Made by a program: the position numbers and the translations under genes. This document shows, piece by piece, positions 53,298-63,940 of a stretch of 64,000 bases of DNA; within the stretch, counting starts at the first letter, position 1; each line of letters starts with the position of its first letter. The DNA is from Muricea muricata. Taxonomy: Eukaryota > Cnidaria > Anthozoa > Malacalcyonacea > Plexauridae. The notes beneath the pieces are model-generated. The model saw only the letters and a list, made by a program, of their open reading frames with translations, was not told where the DNA came from and searched no databases. Where the stretch lies: the NCBI GenBank assembly GCA_963855995.1, contig OY979716.1:36999390-37063389 (forward strand). The letters run 5' to 3'.

Positions 53298-55000
53298 AAA
53301 CCCTTTATTGCATAATGTCCAATATATTGGACAATGTGTTTTGGGGGTTTTCTCGCTTCTACACCGTCGAACACTCATACCTTTGTTTGTAAGTTGTGCT
53401 GAACCAACAAAGAAAAAGAGAAAGAAAATTGAAAGGTATTTGACTTTTGTGCATCTCATACTTGAAGTTTTTCATTGCCTTATTGTGTTTTTTTATATTT
53501 TGCAGAATTTGGCATTGGGTAAAGAAGGACTTACCAGAACATGTCAACCCAGAAAACCACCTTGTTCCTAAAGGTCCTGCCCTGAATGCAAAAAGCCCAC
53601 TTGATATGTTTATCGCCTATTGTGGGGAAGATAATTTTGAAATGCTGACATTGGCAAGCAACCGGTACCGGCAACAAGTAGGACGGAGCCGTTCAACAAT
53701 AATATCAGTGCAAGAAATGTGCATCTTTATCGGTATCTGCTTTTATATGAGTGTTGTTAGTTTGCCAGCCAGGTGCATGTATTGGTTGCCGAAGACCAGA
53801 GAAGCAGCTGTTGCTGATCTCATGCTCCTCAACAGATTTGAACAAATTTTATCTTTATTACATGCAAATGACAATGAACTGATGAAGAAAAAAGGTGAAC
53901 AAGGCTATGATAGGCTGCACAAAGTCAGGCCTCAGATAAGAAGTATCTCTTCTGGTTTGGAGATTGTGCAGAGCGTGAGTAAGTTGGAGCTGTTGATGAG
54001 CAAATAGTTCCATCCGTCACAGCTTGAAGGTCTATATGAAGAAGAAAGCAAAGAAATGGGGGTATAAAATATGGGCCTTGGGTGGAAAGTCTGGGTACAT
54101 CCACAAATTTAATGTTACAGGAGACAAGACAGTGAGAGCCCAAGATGCAGATCTGGTAAAGGCAATTGGCAAAAGTGGTGAAGTGGTTGTCAACTTGACT
54201 GAGAACCTTGCCCAAGGTTCTTATGTATTTTTTGACAACTATTTTTCCAGTCCTGATTTGCTTGCAGAACTGTCGAAACGAGGGGTCCATGCAACATCTA
54301 CTCTTCGGGTAGACAGAAGAAGAAAGTGCCCCCTCATGTCAAGAAAGGAACTCTTAAAGAAAGGCAGGGGGTCATATGACTTCAGATTGGAGAAAGAAAG
54401 TCGAGTTTTGGTATGCGAGTGGTTCGACAACAAAGTGGTTCTGATGGGTTCCAACACACATGGTGTCAAGCCAACGTTCGAGGTGCAGCGGTATGACAGG
54501 AAAGAAAAAAAGCATATCAATGTGAAATGTCCACAATTGATAAAAAGTTACAATGACTGTATGAGTGGCAAAAAAGTGGTACAAAAGAATTTTGGTTCTA
54601 CCTTTTGGATTTGTGTGTTGCCAATTCCTGGTTGTTGTACAAGGTTCTGGTCCCCCATTGTACTATGCAGCTGGTAGATTTCAAGCTCGATGTTGCACAA
54701 TCGCTGATGCTTCAACGAATTGCTGTCGAAAGTTACATTGAGCCAACTCATGGTGCCAAGTTCCATTCGGTAAAAGGCGTCAATGAAAGTGCAAGGTATG
54801 ATCCTGTTGACCATTTTTCTATCAAACTAAAGGACCAGAAAAATGGTCAGAGGTGTAAAATGCCTGGTTGTTCAAGAAAATCACTTTTTATGTTAAGAAA
54901 ATGCAAAGTTTGTCTTTGCATAACTGCTATGGATGGAGATGAAGACTGTTTCTATGCATTTCATCATCGTAAATAACATTGAACTGGTTATTGGGTACAG
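53298..55000 (+). mobile_element. Second piggyBac-type element, decayed
   Basis: TTAAAA precedes CCCTTTATTGCATAATGTCC, a plausible piggyBac terminus containing the palindrome TCCAATATATTGGA. A decayed two-exon piggyBac gene follows. The right terminal repeat was not found; a LINE begins about 100 bp after the transposase stop and may have removed it. Confidence 0.5.
53320..54976 (+). pseudogene. piggyBac transposase, decayed
   Basis: Exon 1 ends EPTKKKRKKIER at a GTATTT donor (about 53433). Exon 2 from 53506 reads IWHWVKKDLPEHVNPENHLV, FIAYCGEDNFEMLTLASNRY, MCIFIGICFYMSVVSLPARC. Frames then change near 53975 and 54015 (VDEQIVPS, first D region, then SLKVYMKKKAKKWGYKIWAL), giving QGSYVFFDNYFSSPDLLAEL (second D), KGRGSYDFRLEKESRVLVCE and WFDNKVVLMGSNTHG. 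A deletion or frame change near 54575 precedes the C-terminal part, which ends with a cysteine-rich domain CKMPGCSRKSLFMLRKCKVC. It differs strongly from the intact copy at 27-29 kb, so the two are separate lineages. Confidence 0.75.
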
Positions 55001-55114
55001 TTATCTCAATCAGATAAAGACTGTTTTTATATACACAATTTCGGTTTACAAAAACTCAAGGGTTTTGTTATTGCTTCTTTATACATTGGCAGTTTAGTTG
55101 AACACATACACCAG

Positions 55115-57656
55115 TTGAGAATTAACATGAAAAATCAAACTGTCGATATCTTGGCAAGCAATGAAACTAGGCTTGATGACACAATAAATGATTTTGAAAT
55201 CGAAATAAGTAACTACACTCTTACGCGACGAGATAGATCCCGTCATGGTGGTGGTGTTGCAATTTATGTACAGAATCCTATTCAGTTTAAACTTCGTAAT
55301 GACTTAAGGGATGATGATCTTGAACAATAATACTAAACATTTGATTGAGCTATGTGATTTATATCAATATAGTCAACTTATTACCCAGCCAACCCGCATT
55401 ACAGCCAGTTCATCCACACTCATTGACCTTATTCTAACAAATGAGCCGGATAGATTTGCGACATCTGGTGTTGAACATATTGGAATAAGTGATCACAGCC
55501 TTATTTACACAGCTAGAAAAAATCTTACTATACCTAAATCAAAGCCCAAAATCATCACTTCTCGACAATTTAAGCGATTTAATCCCATTAGTTTCAAACG
55601 GGATATAGACCAAGCGCCCTGGCATGAACTATTATCTTTTACTGATCCGATAAATGCTTGGGGTGCTTGGAAAGATATTTTTCTTGAAATTGCTAATGCA
55701 CATGCTCCCATTAAAAAAAGAATCCGACCCAATCATGCACCTTGGGTCACACCTGATTCGAAAAAGTTAATGTGGGAGAGAGATAGACTGAAAAGAACAG
55801 CGGTTACCTCAAATGACGAAATTGCGTGGTCCAATTTCCGGCTGGTCAAAAACCAACTTAACTATCAAATTAAGGAAACTAAATCTAAATACTATGCATC
55901 GTGTTTTAATGCCAATTTTGCTGATTCTAAAAAAACCTGGAAAGGTATAAATTGTCTAGTTTCAAATAAGAAGACCGCCTGCATAATTGACAAAATTTTT
56001 ACGAATGATGTAACGATCAAAGATCCCGTGGATATCAGTAATGCTTTCAATAATCACTTTACTGATATTGGACCAAGCTTAGCTACTAATATTATACATA
56101 ACAATAGCATTAATTATGATCGTATAGCTACTCCTGTACACAAATTTGAACTTCATGAAATTAGCGTCTGGGACGTTGATAGGTTAGTCCAAAAGTTGTC
56201 AGCTAAAAAATCAAGCGGTCTTGACAATATACCTGTTGATTTGCTCAAGGCGAGTGCCCTGACTACAATTGAATTGTTAACGCATATCGTTAATCTTGTA
56301 ATCCGTTCTAATACTATCCCAAGCGATTGGAAAACTTCTAGGGTTAATCCTATTTATAAAGAAGGCAGCAGGGAAGACCCAAATAACTACCGGCCTATAT
56401 CCGTATTGTCGGTAATTGCCAAAATATTTGAAAAAGTGATCTTTGGTCAAACTTACAAATTCTTATGTGATAATAAAGTACTCTCTGAATTGCAATTGGG
56501 TTTTAGGCCCTAACATTCTACCTCTACAACATTGGAAATTACTGATAAATGGTATACTAACATGGACAATGGTTTGATACATGCCATTCTTTTTGTTGAT
56601 TTTAAGAACGCGTTTGATACCATTAACCATGACATTCTATTAAATAAACTTTCTTGCGATGGATTTACTGATAAAACGATTCGACTTTTTCGCAACTATT
56701 TAACTCAAAGAACTCAAGTGATTTACGTAAACAATGTTCTTTCAAATTACTCCTCAGTCACTTGTGGTGTTCCACAAGGATCAATTCTAGGACCATTGCT
56801 TTTTCTTCTACATGTAAATGATTTATCGTCCAGTTGTGACTTATTATCTGATGAACACCTATATGCTGATGACACTACTCTTACCTATGCGGATAATGAT
56901 TTTGATCAAATTCTTACGGTTATGAATAAGGATTTACATGAGTTGGATGACTGGCTTAACAAAAATAAGCTCAGCTTAAATGTGATTAAAACCAAGTGCA
57001 TGTTCATTGGTACTCGTCAAAAATTAGCCACAATACCGAGTCAACCAGCGGTCGAAATAGATGGCAATCATATAGAAAGAGTAAAGAATTTTAAATGGTT
57101 AGGTTTGAATGTTGACGAGACACTGATGTGGGATGCCTACATAGCAACTATCACTTCTAAGGTAGCCAAGGTTATTGGCGTCCTGAGGAGATTAAAATCA
57201 TTACTCCCCCATCATGTTCTTGTCACACTATACAAATCACTAATTTTGCCACATTTTGACTACTGTAGTAGTGTATGGGGTAATCTAAAAAAAGGACTTG
57301 CTCAAAAACTGCAAAAATTACAAAACAGAGCTGCTCGCATTATCACTGGGTCGGATTACACTATACGCTCAAGCGAAATATTATCAGATCTTAACTGGTC
57401 TACCCTTGAACAAAGACGAGATCAACACCTTAAACTGCTAATGTTCAAAACAATCAATAAAGATGTGCCTGATTATCTTTCGGCAAAGTTTGTGCCAGTA
57501 AATACCATACATAATTATAGTCTAAGAGGTGCCGATTCAAGAATCTTTGTTCCTAGACCTTCGACTGAGGCGCTTAAAAAAAGTTTTTCTTACCGAGGGG
57601 CGGTCTTGTGGAATAGCTTACCTGTGCAAGCAGTTAATGCTCAATCAGTTGCCTAA
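55115..57656 (+). pseudogene. LINE ORF2: apurinic endonuclease remnant plus reverse transcriptase
   Basis: The endonuclease piece reads VDILASNETRLDDTINDFEI and RDRSRHGGGVAIYVQN. The middle of the domain is missing at about 55320, then SSSTLIDLILTNEPDRFATS, HIGISDHSLIY (catalytic SDH). The reverse transcriptase follows: WKTSRVNPIYKEGSREDPNN, YRPISVLSVIAKIFEKVI, FVDFKNAFDTINHDILLNKL, CGVPQGSILGPLLFLLHVND and the YADD box at 56862-56873. The C-terminus reads HFDYCSSVWGNLKKGLAQKL and EALKKSFSYRGAVLWNSLP. Only one in-frame TAA, at about 56511 (after GFRP), interrupts the frame from 55311 to 57656. A degenerate but fairly young copy of the CR1/L2/Rex group. Confidence 0.8.
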
Positions 57657-57835
57657 TTTAAACACTTTTTGTAAATATGGCTTTCTTGTAATTTTTTCTC
57701 TTTTTGTCTTTCTGTAGTGTTAGTTTTGGTTTAATCTTTTTAAATAGTCTTAAATTCAAATTTGTTAATAGTGTAATATTACACGGCTCCAGGGAAGACC
57801 ACGATATGTGAACCGGACTCCGTGTGTAAATAAGA

Positions 57836-57870
57836 TTATAATAATAATAATGATAATAATAATATATATT
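57836..57870 (+). repeat. ATA-type simple repeat, LINE tail
   Basis: ATAATAATAATGATAATAAT and neighbours; position right after the LINE 3' region makes it the element's own tail. Confidence 0.7.
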
Positions 57871-58180
57871 TCTATATTGTTTTCATACATTTACCAGACA
57901 ACACTGACTATCAGCTTATAATACAGGTATTTCAACTAATGTTGTTAGCAACAGTAATCAGATGTACAACATGAGTGCAAAAGAAAAATTACCATAATCA
58001 CTTATCATGTAGAACAATGATATCCCTATCATTCTTTTTACATCCATATTGTACACTGTCATCACTGACAACCTTAATTGAAAACCTGTATTACAAACTG
58101 TAAATAGAGTATAGGTTTAGGGGTAAAGATCAAGGTGCTTCATATAGGTATATAGAATTATAGTATTTTCTTTGTTCGCA
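57871..58180. other. No gene recognised
   Basis: Spacer between the LINE tail and the Penelope-like element. No coding frame or repeat supported. Confidence 0.35.
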
Positions 58181-58268
58181 GAATAAATATCAAAGCCCAA
58201 CATAGTGCTTTTAGTAGAGCCATAAATGAACCAGTTTCATAAGGTTATATATGTTTATTAAAAGTGAC

Positions 58269-58296
58269 GTTTCGTCTTAACATAAGACATCTTCAG
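58269..58296 (-). ncRNA. Possible hammerhead-ribozyme-like core of the Penelope element
   Basis: On the minus strand: CTGAAGA, then a hairpin (TGTCTTA/TAAGACG around TGT), then GAAAC. These are the two conserved boxes of a hammerhead ribozyme (CUGANGA and GAAA) flanking stem II, and Penelope-like elements are known to carry such motifs near their ends. Stems I and III were not established by eye. A simple terminal hairpin is the alternative. Confidence 0.3.
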
Positions 58297-58459
58297 ACTA
58301 AATACAAGATACATTAGCATGCAATATTTGAAAATATAAGTTTAAGTGTTATGTTACAGAGTGTCAAATTAAAAGGGACAGTTAGATTTGACTAGGACAA
58401 CATAGGACAGTGTTATACAGTTAGGACAACAAGGACATGTACACACAAAGACAGTCGAA

Positions 58460-59960
58460 CTAGAAAAGGTTAAGAGGAATCGAGCTGCCTTGGACATTAA
58501 GAGTAGGTTTGTATTTATTTATGAGGAGGCTCTCGTGTATCATTAACTCGTACGAATCAGAGCAACAAGAAAGGATTTTGAAATCATCAAAGTCCACTTT
58601 GTGACCAGAGGCACACGAGTGGGAAAGCACACTTGACTTAGTGGGGTTAGAGGTATGTTTTCCCGTAATAGGAGAGATACCCAGGTGCTCTGATATTCTA
58701 GTGTGTAAATGGCATGTGGTTTGACCCACATACGACGCGGAACAGCATCGACACTTAAAAAGGTAAACAACACTAGATCTCAGGTACTTGAGAACTTTAT
58801 CCTTAAAAGGGAAAAAAGAAGCGATTCGTCTGGAGGAGCGGAAAACAAATTTAGTATCGAGATGAGGGAAAGCGGCATTACAAAGGCGATTGATTTGGGT
58901 GCAGATTTGGAGAGAATGTATTCCTGTGAATGGAAGGCAGAAACAGATTATTTTCTTTGGAACTGTCTGAACTAAAGGTTTAGGATCGAAGATATTGTCC
59001 AAAAATCTACGAGTAATGCGTTCAAGCATGTGAGAAGGGAAACCATTGAGTTTGAATACATTTCTAGCAACTTCAAGTTGGATGTGGAAGTTTTCATAGC
59101 TCGAGCAGAGATTGAATATGCGATGAATAAGGCAAGATACTAAACATCGTTTGTACATGAGTGGGATAAAGCTATGGAAGTTGGTGAAAAGACCGATAAA
59201 CGTGGGTTTGCGGTAAACAGATGTACTGAATTTACCCTGGGAACGAGATTTGTCTATGTCAAGGAACGGCAGTTTCCCGTCACGCTCAACTTCAGAAGTG
59301 AACGTTATATTGGGGTGCTGTTGGTTGAGATATTTAAGGAAAAGAGGTACGTGGTTCAGGGATCGAAAAAGAAGAAAGCAGTCATCAACATATCGTCGGT
59401 AGAGTACAGGCTTGAAAAAAGAAGGACAGTTCTGGAGCCAGATTTGTTCATGGAAGGACATGAATACATTGGCAAAGAGTGGACCTAATGGACTGCCCAT
59501 TGCCACGCCATCAACTTGTTGGTATAAGCGGCCGTTGAAAATAAAGTGGCAGTTCATCACAGATAGCGACAGAAGTTTGTGAAACTCAGAGCAATCAAGA
59601 CCATTAAAGAACTGGCAATTAGAAAACAAAGAATTACAGATTATATCAATGGTTTCATTCACAGGAATATTGGTGAACAAGGAAGTGACATCAAAACTAG
59701 CCATGACTACATTGCTTGAGTCGATGTCACTATTCAACAGCTCTTGGACGAAGAAGAAAGATCCGTAATTATGAGGGAACTAGTGGTAAGAGGAGTTAAG
59801 AGTGGAATAAAGAATTTGGCAAGCTTGTATGAATAGTGGTTGACCGAGGAAAGAATTGGTCTAAGACAAATGGTGGATTTATGGATTTTAGGGAGACAGT
59901 ATAGTATATACCTATACGAGAGCCAGTAGGATATAGTTCACTGTAAGTTTTTTCATTTAG
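58460..59960 (-). pseudogene. Penelope-like reverse transcriptase with GIY-YIG endonuclease
   Basis: A main open frame of 425 codons runs from 59737 to 58460. Upstream coding sequence (to about 59960) reads LPKIHKSTICLRPILSSVNH, the start of the Penelope RT domain. The main frame has ASFDVTSLFTNIPVNETIDI, DGVAMGSPLGPLFANVFMSF, LYRRYVDDCFLLF (YVDD catalytic box) and KLPFLDI. Near the end, VVYLFKCRCCSASYVGQTTC, HLHTRISEHLG is the GIY-YIG endonuclease core with a cysteine cluster in front. No telomerase-like N-terminus remains. Penelope elements copy RNA into DNA and integrate with the GIY-YIG nuclease. Confidence 0.8.
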
Positions 59961-60169
59961 GGAGTTTGCAGCTTTGAAGCACTATGTTGAGCTAAAAGCA
60001 CTATGTTGGGCTTTGATATTTATTCTGCGAATTCGATTTCCGCCCGGCAGTTCTATCGCCACAGTATTTTCTTTGTATAAGTATATAGAATTTAATTGTT
60101 GTAATTGTAGAGTTATGTAACCATAACAGAGTAGTGTAATAAAATGATTTTCTTTTTAACCTATTTTTT

Positions 60170-61217
60170 CTTAAGGTGTGCATAATTCCAATATATTGGA
60201 CATTTTGTAACTACCAATCAAATAAGTGAAATCTGAAAAAAATTGTTGGCATGCCAAATCTAACGTATACTTGCATGCTAAGTTACCCATCTGTTCCGCA
60301 CACAAAGATTTGCGAGATAACAACAAAGGCCGACCACGTTTACAGACAGAAAGGGACCAGCAAAGCATTGTTAGAGCAATTGGTTGATTATGCAAGGCAC
60401 AAGGATCATTTAGTGTAAAGATTGGAAGCAGGAATCGACAAGAGAATTTCAGATTGCACTGTGCGACGCTGTTTAAACGAACTTGGATACAAGTATCTAC
60501 AATCTCGTCGGAAAGGTCTAATGTCTCGCAAAGACATAAAAATCCGTTTCCAGTGTGCTAGGAAAGTAAAGCGACTGTTGCCGAATGACTTTTGGACTAA
60601 TGGCATTAGCTTCTATTTGGACGGAACATCATTTATGCATAAGTGCGACCAAGTGAAAAGCAGGCGATCAATGGTGTGGCAGAAAAAGTGTGAAGGTTTG
60701 AAATTAGGATGTACATGCAAAGGGAAAAAAGCAGGTACTGGTGGCAGGGTGGCGCATTTCATTGTTGCTATTGCGTACAGGAAAGGCGTAATGCGAGCAA
60801 TACCAAGAGCGGTTTACTGGAAAATGTTATCCAGAATTTGTTCGAAAACACTTTCCACATGCTTTTGCAGAGAGCGCCAACACACGAGGTAAATTATTCC
60901 TTTAAGTTGGTGATCCCAGACAAAACTCTGCTGTAGCGAAATGAGCCCTTGACGATGTGGATGCAAAATTATTTTCGATTCCACCAAGAAGCCCTGACAT
61001 TAACCCAATCGAGAATTTGTTTCACTTAATCCAATCAAAGCTGGACAGAGATGCGCTGGAACGCAATATAACAAATGAAAATTTCGAACGCTTTTCTGAG
61101 CGTGTCAAGGAAACGATGGAGAACTATCCAGTAGACGCAATCGATAAAATCATCGATTCTATGGATAGAAAAATATCCGAAATCATCAAGTGCAAAGGGC
61201 AAAGATTGAAGTATTAA
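60170..61217 (+). pseudogene. Tc1/mariner-superfamily transposase, decayed
   Basis: A first block near 60290-60415 reads ICEITTKADHVYRQKGTSKA. Frame 60422-60892 gives the HTH end and first acid: ISDCTVRRCLNELGYKYLQS, FWTNGISFYLDGTSFMHK, RSMVWQKKCEGLKLGCTCKG, KKAGTGGRVAHFIVAIAYRK. A frame change follows, with GDP near 60915 (second acid, before a TAG), and the last frame 60957-61217 reads IPPRSPDINPIENLFHLIQS (third acid, E of NPIEN). D...D-about 33-E spacing with PD-NPIEN is diagnostic of Tc1/mariner. The left end may be TGCATAATTCCAATATATTG at 60178; no matching right end was found. Confidence 0.7.
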
Positions 61218-61234
61218 ACGAATGTATTGAAACA

Positions 61235-61700
61235 CAAATTCTCACTATAAATGAGAAAAACAGGAACGTGCTTATTAAACTGACGTTTCCACTAACCGCT
61301 ACGGGTTGTATTAAATAATAATTGCATAACTTGTTTCACATTAGATAATAAAGCTCATTAATGCAGTGTATGAACAGGAATGTTAACTTTATTAATATAA
61401 TAGCAAACATTTGCATGGTACTGCAGGTTTCTGACCAACTTAACATGAAAAGGACCACACGTAACAACATGTAACATTATATGTAACAGAAATTTCCTCT
61501 TTGTTAAAGGAATTTTAGACACGTAACAACACGTAACAACTTTTTTGTTAAAGTATGAAATAATAATATCTTAATAAAAAAGCGTGTTACGTGCTGTTAG
61601 TGTCGTTACCTGTTATATATCAAAGATAATGACAAAAACCTACTTGTTACCTGCATGTTACGCATTCTTACGTGCATTCAAATTGGACAAAGTACTAAAG
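61235..61700. other. Non-coding, GTAAC-rich inverted words
   Basis: Between about 61455 and 61680, several ACACGTAACAAC/CATGTAACA words occur, then their complements (CGTGTTACGTGCTGTTA, TTGTTACCTGCATGTTACGC). This looks like a MITE with repeated subterminal motifs, but the termini cannot be fixed. No gene. Confidence 0.4.
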
Positions 61701-62037
61701 AATTTAAAGCTCTCCCGTCAGAACCAATTTCAAAAAACATTTTGAACAACAGGGCACTTTCTTTTGCTCAGACTTTGGTATCTGGTGTTGAAACTTAAAA
61801 GCCTCCACCTGACTGACATTTCGTTTTCAATCTCATTATTGGTGGTGTTGAATTTGCCAATGTACTTGATTTCTGCTTTACCTGTTGCAAAAATTGGGAT
61901 GTCTCTGTCCAGACAAATGTCACAGGCATAGATATTCTTAGGAATAGGAATGTGGACAGTTTGTCCTTCCAGTAGGAGCAACAATTCCTTCCACGCGATT
62001 GATTCATATAAAGGGGCATCAGGGTCAAAATAAGATG
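61700..62037 (-). pseudogene. Broken replication-helicase-like fragment, possibly virus-derived fossil
   Basis: A minus-strand stretch reads WKELLLLLEGQTVHIPIPKN, CDICLDRDIPIFATGKAEIK and MSVRWRLLSF. The WKDLL-LLEGQ-VHLPAPK / DTPIFATSK / M-VRWRVF series is, as I recall, the C-terminal part of a superfamily-3-type helicase found in small DNA-virus Rep/NS1-like proteins and in integrated invertebrate relatives. The ATP-binding part is absent. It is a broken fossil of unknown age. A cellular or transposon ATPase is the alternative. Confidence 0.35.
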
Positions 62038-62106
62038 TTAAGAAGGAGCAGGCACACAAGACTACATCACAACAGGACAGGCTAGCGTACTCAAGGCAGG
62101 TAAAAG

Positions 62107-62190
62107 CACAGACAGGCCATGCACGGCACAGGCACAGCACAGGCACGACAGGCACAGCACAGGCACAGCATAGATGGGACAGGCACAGCG
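62107..62190. repeat. GGCACAGCACA-type minisatellite
   Basis: Short tandem array of about 11-bp units (CAGGCACAGCA and variants CAGGCACGGCA, CAGGCACGACA). It makes both strands look like low-complexity Cys/Ala/Pro or Gln/His/Arg protein, which should not be taken as coding. Confidence 0.75.
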
Positions 62191-62356
62191 ATTTTTGCGA
62201 TCACACTATTATTACACCAAGTATTACCACTAACGATAATCGCCATTGCTCCGCAGACCACATTTCTTTCCATGTGGCCATGCAGCATGGTGGCATTTGC
62301 ATTTTGGCATTTTGTTATGGCATTTTTTCCCATTGGTGTTGAAATTTAAATTTAAA

Positions 62357-62608
62357 ATGAGCAAAGGTAACTCGCAAAAGTTAAACAGTCTTAAGAAGCA
62401 ACTGCAAGATATTCTTAAAACGATTGATGAACCTGACGAGGGTTGTATTCAAAGACAAGATGGAGGTTCTGGTACGTGTAGTTCGACCTTTACACAACAA
62501 CAGCAGTCGTCAGGAGAATGTAGTCAACCGACTTCGAGGTCTAGCGATCCATCTTCAACATCTTTGTCGAATAACAGCTTTGCTTCCCGAGCTGTAAATA
62601 ATTTCAGG
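62357..62608 (+). CDS. Possible first exon of an unrecognised gene
   Basis: Starts ATG at 62357: MSKGNSQKLNSLKKQLQDIL, KTIDEPDEGCIQRQDGGSG, then a Ser/Gln/Thr-rich linker, ending SRAVNNFR with AG|GTATCT as a candidate splice donor near 62608. A short N-terminal helix followed by a low-complexity Ser/Gln stretch is typical of first exons of several multi-copy cnidarian genes. No later exon is visible, so the gene may be incomplete or continue outside the window. Confidence 0.35.
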
Positions 62609-62644
62609 TATCTTAATATACTACCATATGTTCCCATGGCTTGA

Positions 62645-63815
62645 AATAATAATATATATAAATGTGTGATGTGTACTGTGTAGTATTCAAATGTACACAA
62701 ATATTTTTATTTTAATACGCATTCTGTAGAAATTCCTGGGAATCAGGGAATGCCCTTGAGGCTAAAAAATAGTGCACATGGGATCTAATCTTTACAAATT
62801 TTGCACTCCAATCTGCCCCTGAAGGTCTAATTTTTATTGCTTTTAACATGTTTGGCACATTGATTGAGGGCCTGTTTATATGATCTTAGATCATATAAAG
62901 TGACTATTTTTTGTTTTATGGCTTGTTAATTTGCCTTTTGAACAAGGTATTCCTATTAGAACTTGAGCTGTCTTAAAGATAAAATTTACTGCAAGTTGCC
63001 TCAAACACAATTTTATTACAGAAGACCAACAAACCACAAAAAATAATAAAAAAATGTAAATTTTCAGCTTCCAGATATGAAAAAGACACTTTGAATACAG
63101 ATTGTGAAAATGTGATCTAATTAAAGCCCTATCTCAATTTTAGAAACTTCCAATCACGATCGGTTAATGTACCATAACTTGTGACTTGCTCGCTCAAATT
63201 TCATAGACAATCTATGCAAAGCTGAAAGAATACACTTTTAAATGAGAATAAACACTAGTTTTAGTGCTGAATATTCTTTTCAAAATTTAAACTTGAATGA
63301 ACTTTTTTTAACACCTTGTACAGCATGAATTCTATTGATTGTTTATGTGATCCCACTTTGGGATCTTGTCTAATGCTTCTGTTGATTTTGGGCCTCTGGG
63401 TGGGAGACAACCCCATGAGAATTTGACATTTTTTATTAAAGTGATGTCAAATTTTCCACCTTTTGGTTGACAGTGACTGTCAAATAAGAAAAAAGCTCTT
63501 CCATAAAGCAGGAAAACATGCATTAAACTGATAATTAACTTGTAACCGCTGTCAATTGTTATTGAGCTGATGTCACCCATGGATGGGAGCATATGTGATG
63601 TCAAATCCCAAAGGGTTGCCTATCTCCCTCTTCCCCATAGGAATTAACATTGACAGGTGCATAAACGAGATTTAAAATGTCTAGTATACAGTATATAGCC
63701 CAGATGAATTTTGAGCATATGCAATTGCCTTTTTTCTTTATACTTGCAATTTTTAGTCCATAAACATGCCATCCCACCTTCAGAGTTATAAAAACATCAC
63801 ATCCCTCTTGGCAGG
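62645..63815. other. No gene recognised
   Basis: AT-rich sequence. A 90-codon minus-strand frame at 63332-63604 has unremarkable composition and no family resemblance. It could be intron of the gene starting at 62357. Confidence 0.3.
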
Positions 63816-63819
63816 GTCA

Positions 63820-63940
63820 TACAGGGTGTATCAAAAAAAGGTAATCATAATTTGGAGTGTTGTAGAGCACTTAATATTTTATCTACAGATACAATTCTTT
63901 CATAGTTCGAAAGACCTGGCTTTTAGCTTTTGAATGCCAC
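63820..63940 (-). repeat. Dispersed repeat, copy 2
   Basis: The reverse complement resembles 47786-47905, starting AAAAGCTAAAAGCC, GGTCTTTCGAAC and ending GATTACCTTTTTTTGATACACCCTGTAT. The two sites, 16 kb apart and in opposite orientation, indicate a repeated element rather than a shared exon. Confidence 0.5.

Larger units (their letters stand above)
55105..57870 (+). mobile_element. CR1/L2-type LINE, 5' truncated, one internal deletion
   Basis: It begins inside the endonuclease domain and ends with a microsatellite-like ATA/ATG tail (about 57836-57863), as in non-LTR elements that finish in short repeats. Between them lies a 3' untranslated region of about 180 bp. The 5' truncation is typical of target-primed insertion. 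No target-site duplication was identified. It lies just downstream of the decayed piggyBac. Confidence 0.75.
58181..60034 (-). mobile_element. Penelope-like retroelement bounded by inverted copies
   Basis: TTCGCAGAATAAATATCAAA, GCCCAACATAGTGCTTTT (58181-58220) recurs inverted at about 59993-60034. A further TATAGAATT...AGTATTTTCTTTGTT motif occurs on both sides. Inside is a single reverse transcriptase/GIY-YIG gene on the minus strand. Inverted or tandem terminal copies are a known feature of Penelope-like elements. The gene is 5' truncated, so this is an inactive copy. Confidence 0.65.

Noticed and set aside
53308-60200. A single 6.9-kb composite element from 53.3 to 60.2 kb
   Set aside because: The shared TGCATAAT...TTGGACA motif is in direct, not inverted, orientation, and the contents (piggyBac, LINE, Penelope) are independent elements.
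61965-62349. Open frames through the GGCACAGCACA array on both strands
   Set aside because: Cys/Leu-rich or Gln/Ala/Arg-rich translations come from the tandem repeat. Only the part left of 62037 on the minus strand has protein-like character.
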